64,000 nt of DNA from Misgurnus anguillicaudatus (GCF_027580225.2 NC_073354.2:12311501-12375500), one strand, 5' to 3'. Counted from the stretch's first letter, positions 34,881 to 46,321 are shown. Notes: a model not told the origin generated them from the letters alone. A program made the numbers and translations.

Positions 34881-35510
34881 ATTGAGAAAAAAATGGATTC
34901 TTTTATGAAAGTGTAATATTTCTTTAATCTGTTTATTGCTATATGTTGATTATTGCATAACAGAATCTGATGGCAAGTACTGTTGGTATATTTTTTCCAA
35001 CTTACATCATTCTCTTTATTTCTCATGTTTGGCTTTTTTACCTTCTGTCCTCTATAAATCAATAACTCCATGCATCAGAGATGGTTTAAAGCAAAACCTT
35101 CCCAAAAATTAATCTCAGGCATTTCTCATTCGTATAGTGTCCTCAGAGGTACTAGATAACTGTGGGCTTACACTTTCATTCTGTGGCCTTTATTATTCCC
35201 AGAAAACTACTTTAGTCCATGTGTGGGTGACTTTCAATCTCAAACATACTCGACAGCAGCACCGCTGTTTGCAAGGCTACATATACTGTAGACCAAAGAA
35301 AGAAAGAGGGAGACAAGTCTGAATAGCACACTGAAATATTTATCTTGGTTTACAGTATACTTAATATAATGACACCCCCACCCTTTACAGCACATTAACA
35401 AAAAGGTAAGCAAGCATTATTAGCTAGTTATTATAGTTTATAAAGTTTTAAATATGGATATTTTTCTTACAAAATTGCATCGATTACCCACAAAAGACCT
35501 TTATTAACCT
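34881..35510. other. No recognised feature
   Basis: AT-rich, no paired ends and no gene evidence. Confidence 0.45.
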
Positions 35511-35734
35511 ATTGAATCCGTGTGGATTACTTCTGTGAAGAATGGATGCACTTTTTTGGGCTTCAAAGTCAGCTGTTGTTCCCTGATCCCTATTTTCTCC
35601 CATTATGAGCTTGGAAAAGCAAGGACATTTACTAAAATAACTCCAAATGTGCTTGTCTAAAAGATGATGGACATATGTATCTCGGATTGCTTGAGGGTGA
35701 GTAAATCATGGGGTAATTTTGATTTCGCGTTAAA
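35511..35734. mobile_element. Right half of the 61.5-kb TTAA MITE family
   Basis: AGCAAGGACATTTACTAAAA, AAAGATGATGGACATATGTA and GAGGGTGAGTAAATCATGGG match 61840-61940. It ends at GTTAA near 35734. Confidence 0.7.
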
Positions 35735-36034
35735 GAAATAAAATGTTTGTTCATTTTACATAAGTGCAGCTTAAAGATTTTTTATCTTAAAAGTCATGTT
35801 CCTCCTGATCCAATTTTTTAAACCCTAGTTAGTGTGTAATGTTGCTATAATGGCATAAATAATACCTGTAAAATGCCAAAACTCAAAGTTCACTGCCAGG
35901 CAATATATTTTCTTTAACAGAATTCGCCTTTCAACTTCCTGCTTTAATGACGTCACTAGAACAGTTTGTTGACTAAACTCCGCCCACAGGAATACATCAG
36001 TCGCCAGCTAAGTTAACGGCAAGCTAAGCTGCTA

Positions 36035-36557
36035 TAGACCAGTGGTTCCCAAACTTTTTCAGTGTGTGGCCCCCCTTGTGTACGGTGCATTCCTTCGCGG
36101 ACCCCAAAGAAAATTTGTGACAAAAAACTGTTCTAAAACTCAACATTTTAATAAAAAACACATTGAATTATACAAAAAAGTAGTGCTTTTGGTTAGTAGC
36201 CTTATTTTTTTAGGTTTAAATAGACAAACTTCATGATAAATTAATGTATTTCATAAAATGTCATAAAACTGGGGGCCCCCCTGGCACCATCTTGCGGCCC
36301 CCAGTTTGAAAACCACTGCTATAGACCATTTCAAAAGATGTAAACAACACTGGTCCAGAAACACTTCCTGTTTCAGTTTGTGACTGTTTTTTGTTTATTT
36401 CACATATATCATTATCTTTAAAATGTTTGTTTAACTTTTTGATTCAGTTCTATATGTTATGTTGGACGTATTTCATCCCAATGTTTATATAGTGTTAAAA
36501 AACTGAAACAGGAAGTGCTTCTGGACCAGTGTTGTTTACGTTTTTTGAAATGGTCTA
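36035..36557. mobile_element. MITE with TAGACCATTTCAAAA ends, split by hAT
   Basis: The ends TAGACCATTTCAAAA and TTTGAAATGGTCTA and long sub-terminal arms (CTGGTCCAGAAACACTTCCT and AGGAAGTGCTTCTGGACCAG) are inverted copies. The 5-base left tip is separated from the rest by the hAT element at 36040-36318. Confidence 0.85.
36040..36318. mobile_element. 279-bp non-autonomous hAT with exact 8-bp TSD
   Basis: It begins CAGTGGTTCCCAAACT and ends AGTTTGAAAACCACTG. CTATAGAC is duplicated at 36032-36039 and 36319-36326. A decayed relative is at 40205-40388. Confidence 0.92.
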
Positions 36558-36674
36558 TTGAATCACAAAACACTAAACAAACGTTTTGTTACTCGTGAAA
36601 CATGAACACATGTTATATTGCGCACTTTAAACACAATCAAAGCTTCAAAAACACAAAAAGCACAAGACCTTTAA

Positions 36675-37784
36675 TATCATCAAAACTGGTTTGCATGCAT
36701 TTTATTACAATAAGGTGATCTGAATATTTAAATCTAAGTACAAGAGTGTTTTTAACACTTCTGTCTTTTAATGGTGTGAGATCTGCTTGACCCATCATAT
36801 AGCTCCACCCCAATGTCACACCATTGGCTTATGGGACTTTCAGGACCACGGACAGCAATCACCCTTAACTTTTAGAAAAAAAAGATCTGCATTGCATTTC
36901 CTGCCAATTTTAGTTTCAAGAGTACCTTTATATATTCACTAGTTAACTTATGTGTCAAACACATCACAATTTTTTTCTATTAAAGGCTTATAAAATCTTG
37001 CATTACAGCTTCTTCCAGATATCCTAATAACCCATTTCTATTAGATTAACCTGAAAACCAGTTTGTTAACTTAAACATTTCTGTTTGAGAGGTATACAGT
37101 GTTCCATGCACTTACAAACACACACAAACATAAAACATACAGTTCAGCTATAAATATCAGCTCCAATTACAATTATGACATTTAGTATGTGAAGCCACTT
37201 AGTGGGAGAAGTGGACTGTAAATGACTGGAATGCAGCGGCCACTCACCGCCCACCATAATCACAAGACAAATGTGAGCGTGTCTGCAGAGACTCCCTGGG
37301 ACCAGAGCAGTTACTCTGTATTCAGAGAACACACATTCGTCCTCTTATGCTCTGAATACCTGAGAAAGTGGAGAGCAATGCTTTTTTGAAAATCTTGACA
37401 TTGTACATTCTGCTTCTGTGCTACAGGGCTCTGGATTGGACAGCGAGTAGATTAAGAATTCCCTGCATGCGGTTTAGGCCTGAAGATGGAGGGACTTAGC
37501 TCGAAAAGAGAGGTTCTGTCATTTGAATAAAATATATCAGCAGTTTTAGGGCTATATATACTTGATACATCAATCTCAGTGGTCGAGGAGAGGCCAGGGG
37601 AGGGGAACAGAGTTTGTGGTTCATCTTGAGTTCATGGGACTTTCAGGACCATGGACAGCAAAGCATTTAACATGGTTACATACAGTAGTCAAAAGGGAAC
37701 TGTTACACCCCATACTTTCTGTACTGTACTGGATTGTGGACATTTGACCCCATTGTGGACAAACAGGCCAATTCCTGGCTTTAG
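36675..37784. other. No recognised feature apart from a 28-bp direct repeat
   Basis: ATGGGACTTTCAGGACC begins a 28-bp word present at 36831-36858 and 37634-37661 with one mismatch. No gene or transposon is supported. Confidence 0.45.
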
Positions 37785-37785
37785 C

Positions 37786-37886
37786 TAAGCATTGTCTGTA
37801 AAACCAGACCATAAGGTGTGTTCCCCATGGATACAATATAGATAAAAAGCATAGCCAAATGCAAAAATGTAAATGTAAACAATATG
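37786..37886 (+). mobile_element. SINE fragment with L2-type tail
   Basis: GTGTTCCCCATGGATACAAT, then ATAAAAAGCATAGCCAAATG, then (AAATGT)n, the usual order of a cyprinid SINE body and tail on the + strand. The tRNA head is not clear. Confidence 0.55.
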
Positions 37887-39890
37887 GATTTGCCTACAAG
37901 GCTTATCACACTTTGCTTAAACCTGGGTTATTTTCTTTTTAAAACCCAGATTACACTACTTATTATGAACCAATGCAAAGCATTGTTTTATTTTTTAAGC
38001 CTTAAAAGGGCTGGCATCGCATTAAAAGCTTGGTAATGAAACTGTGCTCCAGAGCAGTAAAATGATCAACAGACTGACGGCCAACCATAAACTGCCTCAG
38101 GGCTCACCTCATTAAATATTCATGAGCTTTCTACAATCTCAGCAACTTTCACGCACCGCTCTCAGTTTCAGAGTTAAAAATGATGAACGTGATGGCAAAC
38201 ATCTTAACTGGAGTGATTAATAGGCAGCATTAACTCAGTAAATTTGAAATCGTGATTCTGAAGATTTAAGACAGCCAGAATGGTTTTAGAACAGAAAGTG
38301 ATTTTCACAGATAAACCTAAAGATATATCCATCTCTCTATCTTTGAATGACCCTGGGTTAACAATTTCAATTGGGAAGTGTCTCAAGTGATTTCTAAGCT
38401 GACATGCCCCCTGAAATGCTTCATGACTAGAAACATAAAGACAACAGATCATCCTTTAATCCCTGTTTCCATGATGGTCCTGCAGGGATAGATGTGTGTT
38501 CCCAACAAATGCTAAAATCCCTCTTTTGATGTCGAAAGTACACCGTCTGGGAGAAATATCTGTTATACGAATTGTCAAATCAGCTGGTGGGGGAACAGAG
38601 CCACCCATACTAAACTAAGCATTTACAACAAGCTTCTGTTGGCCCGCTCTTCGTAAGACACATATAAATGCAAAGCTATGAAAATGTTCATTTAACGGCG
38701 TGAAGCTCAGTAAACGTGTCAAATATTTAAACCGATGCACACATGCCTGCCTTGCACATTTACGCTCTTAACATCTAACCATCTTCAATTCAGTCCTAAA
38801 AAATGCTCTAAATGCAAAGGATACTTTGGGCCGAGGTTTTCCATCTTCCTTACACACCAACACACTCGCGCATAAAGGATGTAATTGAGTAAATCTAAAG
38901 GGCAGAGCTCTGATGTATTGTTCAAAAGGTTAAGAGTTTCCCCACCGCATGATGTTCATTCCCACAGTGACCTTCAGCAGAGCTAGGAGCCACCAAGAGC
39001 AAAGAAACCAAATTTACCACTAAACAAACACCAGGACCATGTACACAAACACTCACTCGCACCCAAACGCAGTTGGCAAACACAGAGAGTGGTTAAAAGA
39101 CGTGGTAAACAGCTATCTTGTTGTCTCTAAAGATCACAAAAGGTATTAATTTTCCTCCTAAAGTGGTAATTTGTACATGGACTGAATTTGTTTAGTTTCG
39201 TGTTAAAAGCCAATGTGCTTTTTCTCTCAGATTCATGGCGTGTCTGCCAATCACTGAACAGCAGGATTGATGGCTGAAATGGCAACCTGGTTTAATGGTT
39301 ACTGTGTGATCACTTGGAGTGAAGCAGGATGAAATGTGTTTTAAAAGTTTGCAGATGTGCGAATGAGAGAAAACCGCTGATTTGACACTTCCTTCGATTT
39401 TATGGGACTGGCTGTTGTTTGTAGTCTGGGATCGTTGCCAATTCAGTTTAACGGAGGAATAATTCAAACGTGTGAAGAGGTGTTTCTGGGCATTAAACTG
39501 TATACTGAAAGTCTAATATCTATTCATCTCCTGAAATGAAATTAAAGTGTCACTCTCAGTTTTTCTGTAACAATGAGTGCATTCTGCTTAAGCATTTGAT
39601 AAAACCCCTGGGCATCTCATTTTTGACGTAACAGGAGCCTTGCGCTCCTTTTTTACTGCCATAATGCAGGTACCCGAATCTGGCCACAATCCCGCAGTTC
39701 CACTGAAGAGGAAATTGTGGTTCTGTGCCAGAAAAATGAGTTCTTGCTGTTTCTGTAAACTTGCACACAAACGCAAAACCACTTTAGGCACGGACTCAGC
39801 AAAACTGGGCAACCAATGGAGAGAACTTTGGGTGGGACTATCTGTTTGACGACCAATGGCAGACAGGGGAAAGCCAGTATGGAAACCAGT
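37887..39890. other. Repeat-poor 2-kb stretch; no gene supported
   Basis: 38085-38170 includes CATTAAATATTCATGAGC, and 39600-39860 has balanced composition with overlapping short ORFs on both strands. Neither gives a recognisable protein. Confidence 0.4.
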
Positions 39891-39896
39891 TGGTAC

Positions 39897-40175
39897 TGTA
39901 GCTTAATTGGTGGTGCACTGCACTAAAAGGGACAAGGTCAAGGGTTTGATACCCAGGGATCACACAGGGACAAGTTAATCCATACACAGGTTGGTGGAGG
40001 GGCAATTTGGTATCTCCAATTTAAATAACTTGCATGTTATTTGAGTAGAAAGTGGGAGGAAACCAGAGTACGCAGAATAAACCCATGTTGACACAGGGAG
40101 AACATGCAAACTTCACACAGAAAGGCCACCTGTACTAGCTGGGACTCGAACCGAGGACCTTCTTGTATTTCTATT
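39897..40175 (+). mobile_element. tRNA-derived SINE head plus adjoining repeat
   Basis: GTAGCTTAATTGGTGGTGC (A-box-like) and GGGTTTGATACCC (B-box-like) are spaced as in tRNA-SINEs. From about 39990 the sequence changes to a widespread fish repeat recognised by GGGAGGAAACCAGAGTACGC, GGAGAACATGCAAACTTCAC and GGGACTCGAACCGAGGACC. Whether these form one element is unclear. Confidence 0.5.
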
Positions 40176-40204
40176 TCATTAAGCTCAGGAAAATCAAAAG
40201 TGTC

Positions 40205-40388
40205 TCTGGGCTGGGGGGGCAGTGCCACCCCCAAACTCCACTTGTGGACAGAATGTAGTGCTATTGGTTAGTTGCCTTATTTTTCTGTGGTTAAAAAGCA
40301 CAGAATTCATGATAAATTAATGTATTTTATAAAATTTCATAAAACTGGGCCCCCCTTGGTACCACAACCCCAGTTTGGGAATCACTGC
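40205..40388. mobile_element. Decayed copy of the CAGTGGTT hAT family
   Basis: GATAAATTAATGTATTTTAT, TCATAAAACTGGGCCCCCCT and the end CCCCAGTTTGGGAATCACTG match the 36.0-kb element. The left end is decayed (GCAGTGCCACCCCCAAACT). Confidence 0.7.
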
Positions 40389-40437
40389 ACTAGGAAACCA
40401 ATACATAACATGGCATCCTAACCCAAGCCCCAAATCT

Positions 40438-41484
40438 AACTCACCTAAGGGATTATTAGGAACACCTGTTCAATTTCTCATTAATGCAATTATCTAATCA
40501 ACCAATCACCTGGCAGGTGCTTCAATGCATTTAGGGGATGGGGTGGTCCTGGTCAAGACAATCTCCTGAACTCCAAACTGAATGTCAGAATGGGAAAGAA
40601 AGGTGATTTAAGTGATTTTCAGCATGGCATGGTTGTTGGTGCCAGACGGGCCGTCTGAGTATTTCACCATCTGTTCAGTTACTGGGGTTTTCATGCACAA
40701 ACATTTCCATGGTTTACAAAGAATGGGGTGAAAAGGGAAAAACATCCAGTATGCAGCAGTCCTGTGGGGTTAAATGCCTTGTTGATGCTAGAGGTCAGAG
40801 GAGAATGGGTGGACTGATTCAAGCTGATAGAAGAGCAACTGTGACTGAAATAACCACTCGTTACAACCGAGGTATGCAGCAAAGCATTTGTGAAGCCACA
40901 ACACGCACAACCTTGAAGCGGATGGGCTACAACAGCAGAAGACCCCACCGGGTACCACTCATCTCCACTACAAATAGCAAAAAGAGGCTACAAATTTGCA
41001 CGAGCTCACCAAAATTGGACAGTTGAAGACTGGAAAAATGTTGCCTGGTCTGATGAGTTTCGATTTCTGTTGAGACATTCAGATGGTAGAGTCAGAATTT
41101 GGAGTAAACAAAATGAGAACATGGATCCATCATGCCTTGTTACCACTGTGCAGTCTGGTGGTTGTGGTTTAATGGTTTTGGGGATGTTTTCTTTGCACAC
41201 TTTAGGCCCCTTAGTGCCAATTGGGCACTGTTTAAATGCCACGGCCTACCTGAGCATTGTTTCTGACCATGTCGATCCCTTTATGACCACCATGTACATA
41301 TCCTCTGATGGCTACTTCAAGCAGGATAATGCACCATGTCACAAAGCTCGAATCATTTCAAATTGGTTTCTTGAACATGACAATGAGTTCACTGTACTAA
41401 AATGGCCCCCACAGTCACCAGATCTCAACCCAGCAGAGCATATTTGGGATGTGGTGGAATGTGAGCTTCGTGCCCTGGATGTGC
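40438..41484 (+). pseudogene. Tc1/mariner element with broken DD36E transposase
   Basis: The left TIR ACTCACCTAAGGGATTATTA is followed by a transposase reading frame starting at ATG 40590 (MGKKGDLSDFQHGMVVGARR). It hits a stop at 40657, continues in another frame from about 40709 and shifts again near 40980. The C-terminal half then stays open until the family match ends at 41484. The catalytic pattern is visible: WSDEF (first Asp), DNAPCHKA (second Asp) and NPAEHIWD (Glu). 36 residues separate the second Asp from the Glu, so DD36E rather than the DD34E of classical Tc1. The last part of the gene and the right TIR are missing, so this copy cannot transpose. Confidence 0.88.
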
Positions 41485-41516
41485 GAAAAGATGCGTTGGA
41501 TTAATTGAACGGGAAG

Positions 41517-41620
41517 GACTGGCGTATCATATCCATGCAAATTTGAATTTGCCTTATGGATTGCACGACTTTTCAAAAGCGTGCTATTTATACACAATTC
41601 ATGAGAACGGGTAGCATTAT
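41517..41620. repeat. Interspersed repeat Z, copy 2
   Basis: TGGCGTATCATATCCATGC and AAAAGCGTGCTATTTATACA match 32289-32385. It begins about 30 bases after the truncated Tc1 element stops. Confidence 0.6.
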
Positions 41621-42055
41621 CTCATTTTTGATGGAGGCAGCATTTGGTGGCTTTTGCATCTGAGCTCTTCATAGCCAAATGTTTATTATGCTGTAAATAT
41701 ATCATAAACAAAACTTTTCCACTTATCCAAGTTATCAGTAAATGTGGAAAAGGTGTAATTAAAGGCGGGGTGCATGATCTCTGAAAGCCAATGTTGACAT
41801 TTGATATCACCTAAACAAACACGCTTCTACCCCAATAGAATCTGGGCCTTCTGTTGATAGACCCGCCCCACACATTCGCAACTCAGACAACGATGTTGGT
41901 TAGTAGACATGCCCTTTACTGCTGATTGGCTACAAGTGTGTTTTGGTAGTCGGCGTGACACTCTTTTCAAAAGCGTCTTTCAGATATTGTGCACTCCGCC
42001 TTTAAGGATTATATAAATAATTTGTATTTATTGATAAATGCAAATGAGTGAGAAC
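41621..42055. other. No recognised feature
   Basis: AT-rich; no paired ends or gene evidence. Confidence 0.45.
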
Positions 42056-42101
42056 TGTTTTATATATCTTTTTGAGCTAGCTCAAAAAGATATATAAAAC
42101 A
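42056..42101. repeat. Perfect 46-bp palindrome without spacer
   Basis: Each 23-base half is the exact complement of the other. The centre is GAGCTAGCTC and the arms contain TTTTATATATCTTT. It is flanked by unrelated sequence. Confidence 0.95.
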
Positions 42102-42298
42102 ATTGATGTTCCAGTGTAGCTATTATGTGTTTTTCATGCATTTACTGATTCGTGATAAATCAGATTAAACAAAAATAAACTGTCAAATTAGCAAACAGTT
42201 AACCTGTTTAAAAAATAAACATACATTACATCTTAGTATCTGTGAATGCCTATGAATTTTTGAGTTTGATGAAAATTTGATTTCTAGGTAACAGTTAA

Positions 42299-42574
42299 AG
42301 GAACAGTATGTAGGATTGTGGCCAAAACTGGTATTGCAATCACAAAACTTGTGGCTAAAACTGGTACTGCAATCACACAACTGGTGGCTAATACACAAAA
42401 TGACAACATAAACATCAGTTGAGGGCTGCAACTACACTTTTTAAATGACAATATCCTGGCCAGACCACTGTTGTCAGTGATAAGTATTGGAAATTAAAAT
42501 GATTTCTTAATGTATAGTGACATATCAGGGCCATTTTATGATTAATTGATATACATTTCTTACATACTGTTCCT
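42299..42574. mobile_element. 276-bp TTAA MITE with internal 33-bp tandem repeat
   Basis: The ends AGGAACAGTATGTAGGA and TTACATACTGTTCCT are flanked by TTAA (42295-42298, 42575-42578). About two units of a 33-bp repeat with GCAATCACAAAAC and AAAACTGGTA lie near the left end. Confidence 0.8.
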
Positions 42575-42578
42575 TTAA

Positions 42579-43327
42579 AACATAAACTACAAAATATAAC
42601 ACGAAAAATAAATGAGAATAGCACGTGAAACATATAAAGCACAAACATAAATTTCAGTATTTATGAGAAATGAGATTTATCTGCTAATCTCTCTCTCCAC
42701 AGCATGTGTTACCTCTTGGCCAAAGATATTGATTGCATGATGCATGATGGGCTACTAAACATTTCATAATTACCCCTCCAATACAGCTCCAAGGTAGAAT
42801 TATGTAAATTGGCAAATGATTTATCACAATAGCCAGCATTGTAGACACAGTCTTGGCTTGTAAAAGACCTAGAGAGAAAACTTGTTGAGAGCTAGGTTTA
42901 AATAAATGATTTGTTTCCCAACGTTAATTTCCCTATGAAACTCTCTTTGAATTCAGTCTAAATCACTGTAGATAACGTGTACATCTTGGTACATGTTGTC
43001 TTGTGATAATATTCTCACTCCCCTATTGGGATCAGTACGCACACCGCCCACAGCTACCCTTCATACCCTCTTCACTGTTTCGCTGCAAGTATCCGTCAAA
43101 ACAAAGGGTGTCCAGGCTTAATAAACGATAGTTAATTAATGTAGTGATCTGTAACCCTGTACTTATTCAGTTTTGTCTGTACTCTGCCCAAATGCCTTTG
43201 TGCCCCATTGAAAACACTAATGATCTCAATTAGCACATGCAAATATTTACTGAAGAATGGCATGTGTGATTTATGACAGGCATGCTTACATCTCTCTCTC
43301 TCTCGCTCTCTCTAATACACACATATA
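42579..43327. other. Repeat-poor; possible conserved non-coding sequence; (TC)n at 43290-43312
   Basis: 42720-42850 contains TTCATAATTACCCC and AGAATTATGTAAATTGGC without repeat signature. A short CT microsatellite precedes the Tc1 copy. Confidence 0.35.
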
Positions 43328-44294
43328 CACTCACCTAAAGGATTATTAGGAACACCATACTAATACTGTGTTTGACCCCCTTTTGCCTTCAGAACTGCCT
43401 TAATCCTACGTGGCATTGATTCAACAAGGTGCTGAAAGCATTCTTTAAAAATGTTGGCCCATATTGATAGGATAGCATCTTGCAATTGATGGAGATTTGT
43501 GGGATGCACATCCAGGGCACGAAGCTCCCGTTCCACCACATCCCAAAGATGCTCTATTGGGTTGAGATCTGGTGACTGTGAGGGCCATTTTAATACAGTG
43601 AACTCATTGTCATGTTCAAGAAACCAGTTTGAATGATTCAAGTTTTGTGACATGGTGCATTATCCTGCTAGAAGTAGCCATCAGAGGATGTATACATGGT
43701 GGTCATAAAGGGATGCACATGATCAGTAACAATGCTCAGGTAGGTCGTGGCATTTAAACGATGCCCAATTGGCACTAAGGTGTTATGACTGGAGGAGAAT
43801 AACAGGAAGCAAATGCAAGGTGAGATGAACAAAGGTAATAATGCTGAAATGGTTGGACAGACAAAGGCTGCGGTGACAATTCCTGGTGAGCGTGGATGAA
43901 GTTTGGTTGACGGGTGAAACCGGATACACAAACGGGCAAAACTCCACACGAAGACGAGATCACAGGAACACACGAACACTGGTGAGACATGTAGCGTAAT
44001 CATCTGGCAGTGAGGAGAGAGAATGGGTGAGTATATATGCCGTATGGGTAACTACCACCAGCTGGAGCAAAGCAATCACGCACACCTGCACTCACTCAGA
44101 TCATTAGCGATCAGACACGCACGCACACACACACAGTTCAGTCATACAGACAAACACAACACAGAAAGTCACGATGGACTTATCCTACCGTGACATAAGG
44201 GGCCTAGTGTGCCAAGAAAACATCCCCCACATCATTACACCATTGCATTAATGAGAAATTGAACAGGTGTTCCTAATAATCCTTTAGGTGAGTG
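43328..44294 (-). mobile_element. Internally deleted Tc1/mariner (DD36E family), copy B, split by a solo LTR
   Basis: The ends CACTCACCTAAAGGATTATT and its near-exact inverse at 44268-44294 are well preserved. TA lies at the left (43326-43327) but TC at the right. The minus-strand ORF at 43653-43360 encodes the transposase C-terminus, including SPDLNPIEHLWD with the catalytic Glu and a basic end (PRRIKAVLKAKGGQTQY), longer than in the 40.4-kb copy. The N-terminal half is deleted as in copy A. A 415-bp LTR interrupts it at 43781-44195. Confidence 0.88.
43781..44195 (-). mobile_element. 415-bp solo LTR with exact 5-bp TSD
   Basis: On the minus strand it starts TGTCACGGTAGG and ends CCAGTCATAACA (TG...CA). 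TAAGG is duplicated at 43776-43780 and 44196-44200, and copy A at 22 kb shows the empty site CACTAAGGGGCC. A TATA-type box (GCATATATAC) lies at 44040-44031. There is no internal retrotransposon sequence, so it is a solo LTR left by LTR-LTR recombination. Confidence 0.88.
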
Positions 44295-44299
44295 TCTCT

Positions 44300-45890
44300 G
44301 TTCCACTATAATTATGGCAATAGTCAACTTAAGAGTCAAGACATGTTCAAAAACAAATTTAACCCCTCTGCTCCAATTTTTGTCAAATAAGTTCAGTTGC
44401 ATCCATTAGGACCTCTTGAATAAGCACTTAATCATCATAGATTTAAATGCACTTTCCCTTAGACCCCAACCTATTTTAGCCCTTCTTACTTTTTATATAC
44501 ACCTTTTGATGTATTGAGTAAGGATTGGAAAGCCTAATTCCAGTGCAATCGTCTGGCAACAACCGCACTTACCCTCGTAAATAGCCTTCTTTTAAACAGA
44601 GGCTAGACCTCTTTTAAAACCCATTTACACCATCAAGAGTCCCTTATCTTCTATCATGAGTTCCCGGTTCGCTTGCTGGACAGAGAAAAAATATGTTTTT
44701 GGATCTTCCAAGGCATCTTTTCTTTATCTGATGCAACAAATCAACTAGTGTTATATCAGTGAAAGCGTTCAGGTGTGTGTGTAAGCCCTGTTGTTATCAC
44801 CCTCAGAGGTAACTGAGGTGTACAACTGTAGATCGATGTGAGTCTCAAGTACTTCCAGAAGCCCTCAGTATGGGTGGGGAAGCCTCAGAGGGCTAGAAAT
44901 GCACACTGACAAGACTGACCCTCTCTAAACCACAGATATCAAGTCTAACTTCTTTATCCATTTCTTATTTTCCTTGGCAAATTACTGTAAGGCAAAACTG
45001 AAGAATTATCCTGAGACTGACCAGAAGTTTATTGTAAAACAGATAGACAGGCCGTGTGCTGTTGTAGTAATGTGTAGTAGAGCAGACAGACATGCTATAG
45101 ACAGATTAGTACACCTGAAAAGTGCCTGCTTGGCAAAAAAACGGGCAAACTGTGTGTTGGTACAGTCAACTGTGCTCTTCTGCTCTGTATTGAAAGACAC
45201 ATTTTCTACATCGTGATATTCACTTGAGCTGTTTTTATGAAAAGGTTATGGATGCAGGTGTCTCTGTGATTGTGAAGAACAGTCACTCTCCCCTTCCGGC
45301 TGATCTCTCTTCATCTCATTCCCTGATTAGCCTGCGTCTCCCCCCATATCTCAGTTTTTGTGGCCTACAGTTTAATTTACGTCTCTTCTGCCAGAGCGAG
45401 AAGAACAGACTGGTATTACAGAGGAGTGTAATTTATATTGATTTACCTATTGGATGGAGGGATGACTGAGGAAAGAGAGAGAGACTGGAGGAAGGGAGAA
45501 ATGAAGGATGGCGAGTCTCATCTGTGAAGAGCCCATCCGTCTTTGCAAGGGAAGCCGTGGCAACCCTTTAACCTCCACAGATGAGATGTCTGCGGCGTTT
45601 GGGGATGGTTGTGTGTTTGTGTGCTTTTGCGATGTACCTTCACGCCTCAGGGGAATTGAAATTAATGGTATACGGACTGATTTTGTCAACCAAACAAAAG
45701 TGAAACGAGAATATGGCCTTTAGTTATTCATGCATGCGCCTGTATATTGTGTAGTAAGTGTTGCGGTACAGATCGGGTGCACGGCCATTTGTTTTTTAAG
45801 AGGGTCACCAGTCGCAGTCTTGAATGCATAGACCATGACCAAAAGAAAAAAACAATCTTTGAAGAATTTAGAATTAACATGCAGCGAGTA
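44300..45890. other. No recognised repeat; no gene supported
   Basis: About 1.6 kb of balanced composition. 45480-45680 holds a 71-codon + strand frame and an 80-codon minus frame overlapping each other, neither with domain-like content. A candidate region for unique host sequence. Confidence 0.4.
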
Positions 45891-45895
45891 TTTAA

Positions 45896-46321
45896 AAGGG
45901 ACATTTCACAAGACTTTTTTAACATGTCAAATAATTATTTGGTGTTCCCGTAGTACGTATGTGCAGTTTTACCTCAAAATACCACATAGATAATTTATTA
46001 TAGCATGTTAAAATTGCCACTTAGGTGTGAGCAAAATGTGCTGTTTTTAGGTGTGCCCTTTTAAATGCAAATGAGCTGATCTCTGCACTAAATGGCAGTA
46101 TGGTGGTAGAATAGTTCAAATTAAGGGGCGGTATTATCCCCTTCTGACATCACAAGGGCAGTGAAATGAGCTATTTTTTCATATGTTTGCAGAGAATGGT
46201 TTATCAAAACTAAGTTACTGGGTTGTTCTTTTACACATTTTCTAGGTTAATAGAAGCACTGGGGACCCAATTGTAGCACTTAAACATGGAAAAAGTCAGA
46301 TTTTTATGATATGTCCCCTTT
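45896..46321. mobile_element. 426-bp TTAA MITE
   Basis: The ends AAGGGACATTTCAC and GATATGTCCCCT are flanked by TTAA (45892-45895 and 46322-46325). The interior has GCATTTAAAAGG-type and CCCCTTCTGACATCACAAGG blocks shared with 9860-10149. Confidence 0.85.

Larger units (their letters stand above)
35787..36674. mobile_element. MITE family Y, copy 2, with two nested insertions
   Basis: Inverse-orientation copy of 30604-31122. The order is Y sequence to about 36034, then a TAGACC MITE containing a hAT element, then Y sequence again from TTGAATCAC at 36558. The 30-kb copy is continuous across the break (CTAAGCTGCTGTCGAATCC on its minus strand). Confidence 0.8.

Noticed and set aside
39556..39856. 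Cluster of overlapping ORFs on both strands
   Set aside because: None resembles a known domain, the frames contradict each other, and no splice-bounded exon can be drawn.
45447..45723. Possible gene on either strand (71 and 80 codons)
   Set aside because: The two frames overlap in antisense, lack recognisable motifs, and have no supporting splice signals.
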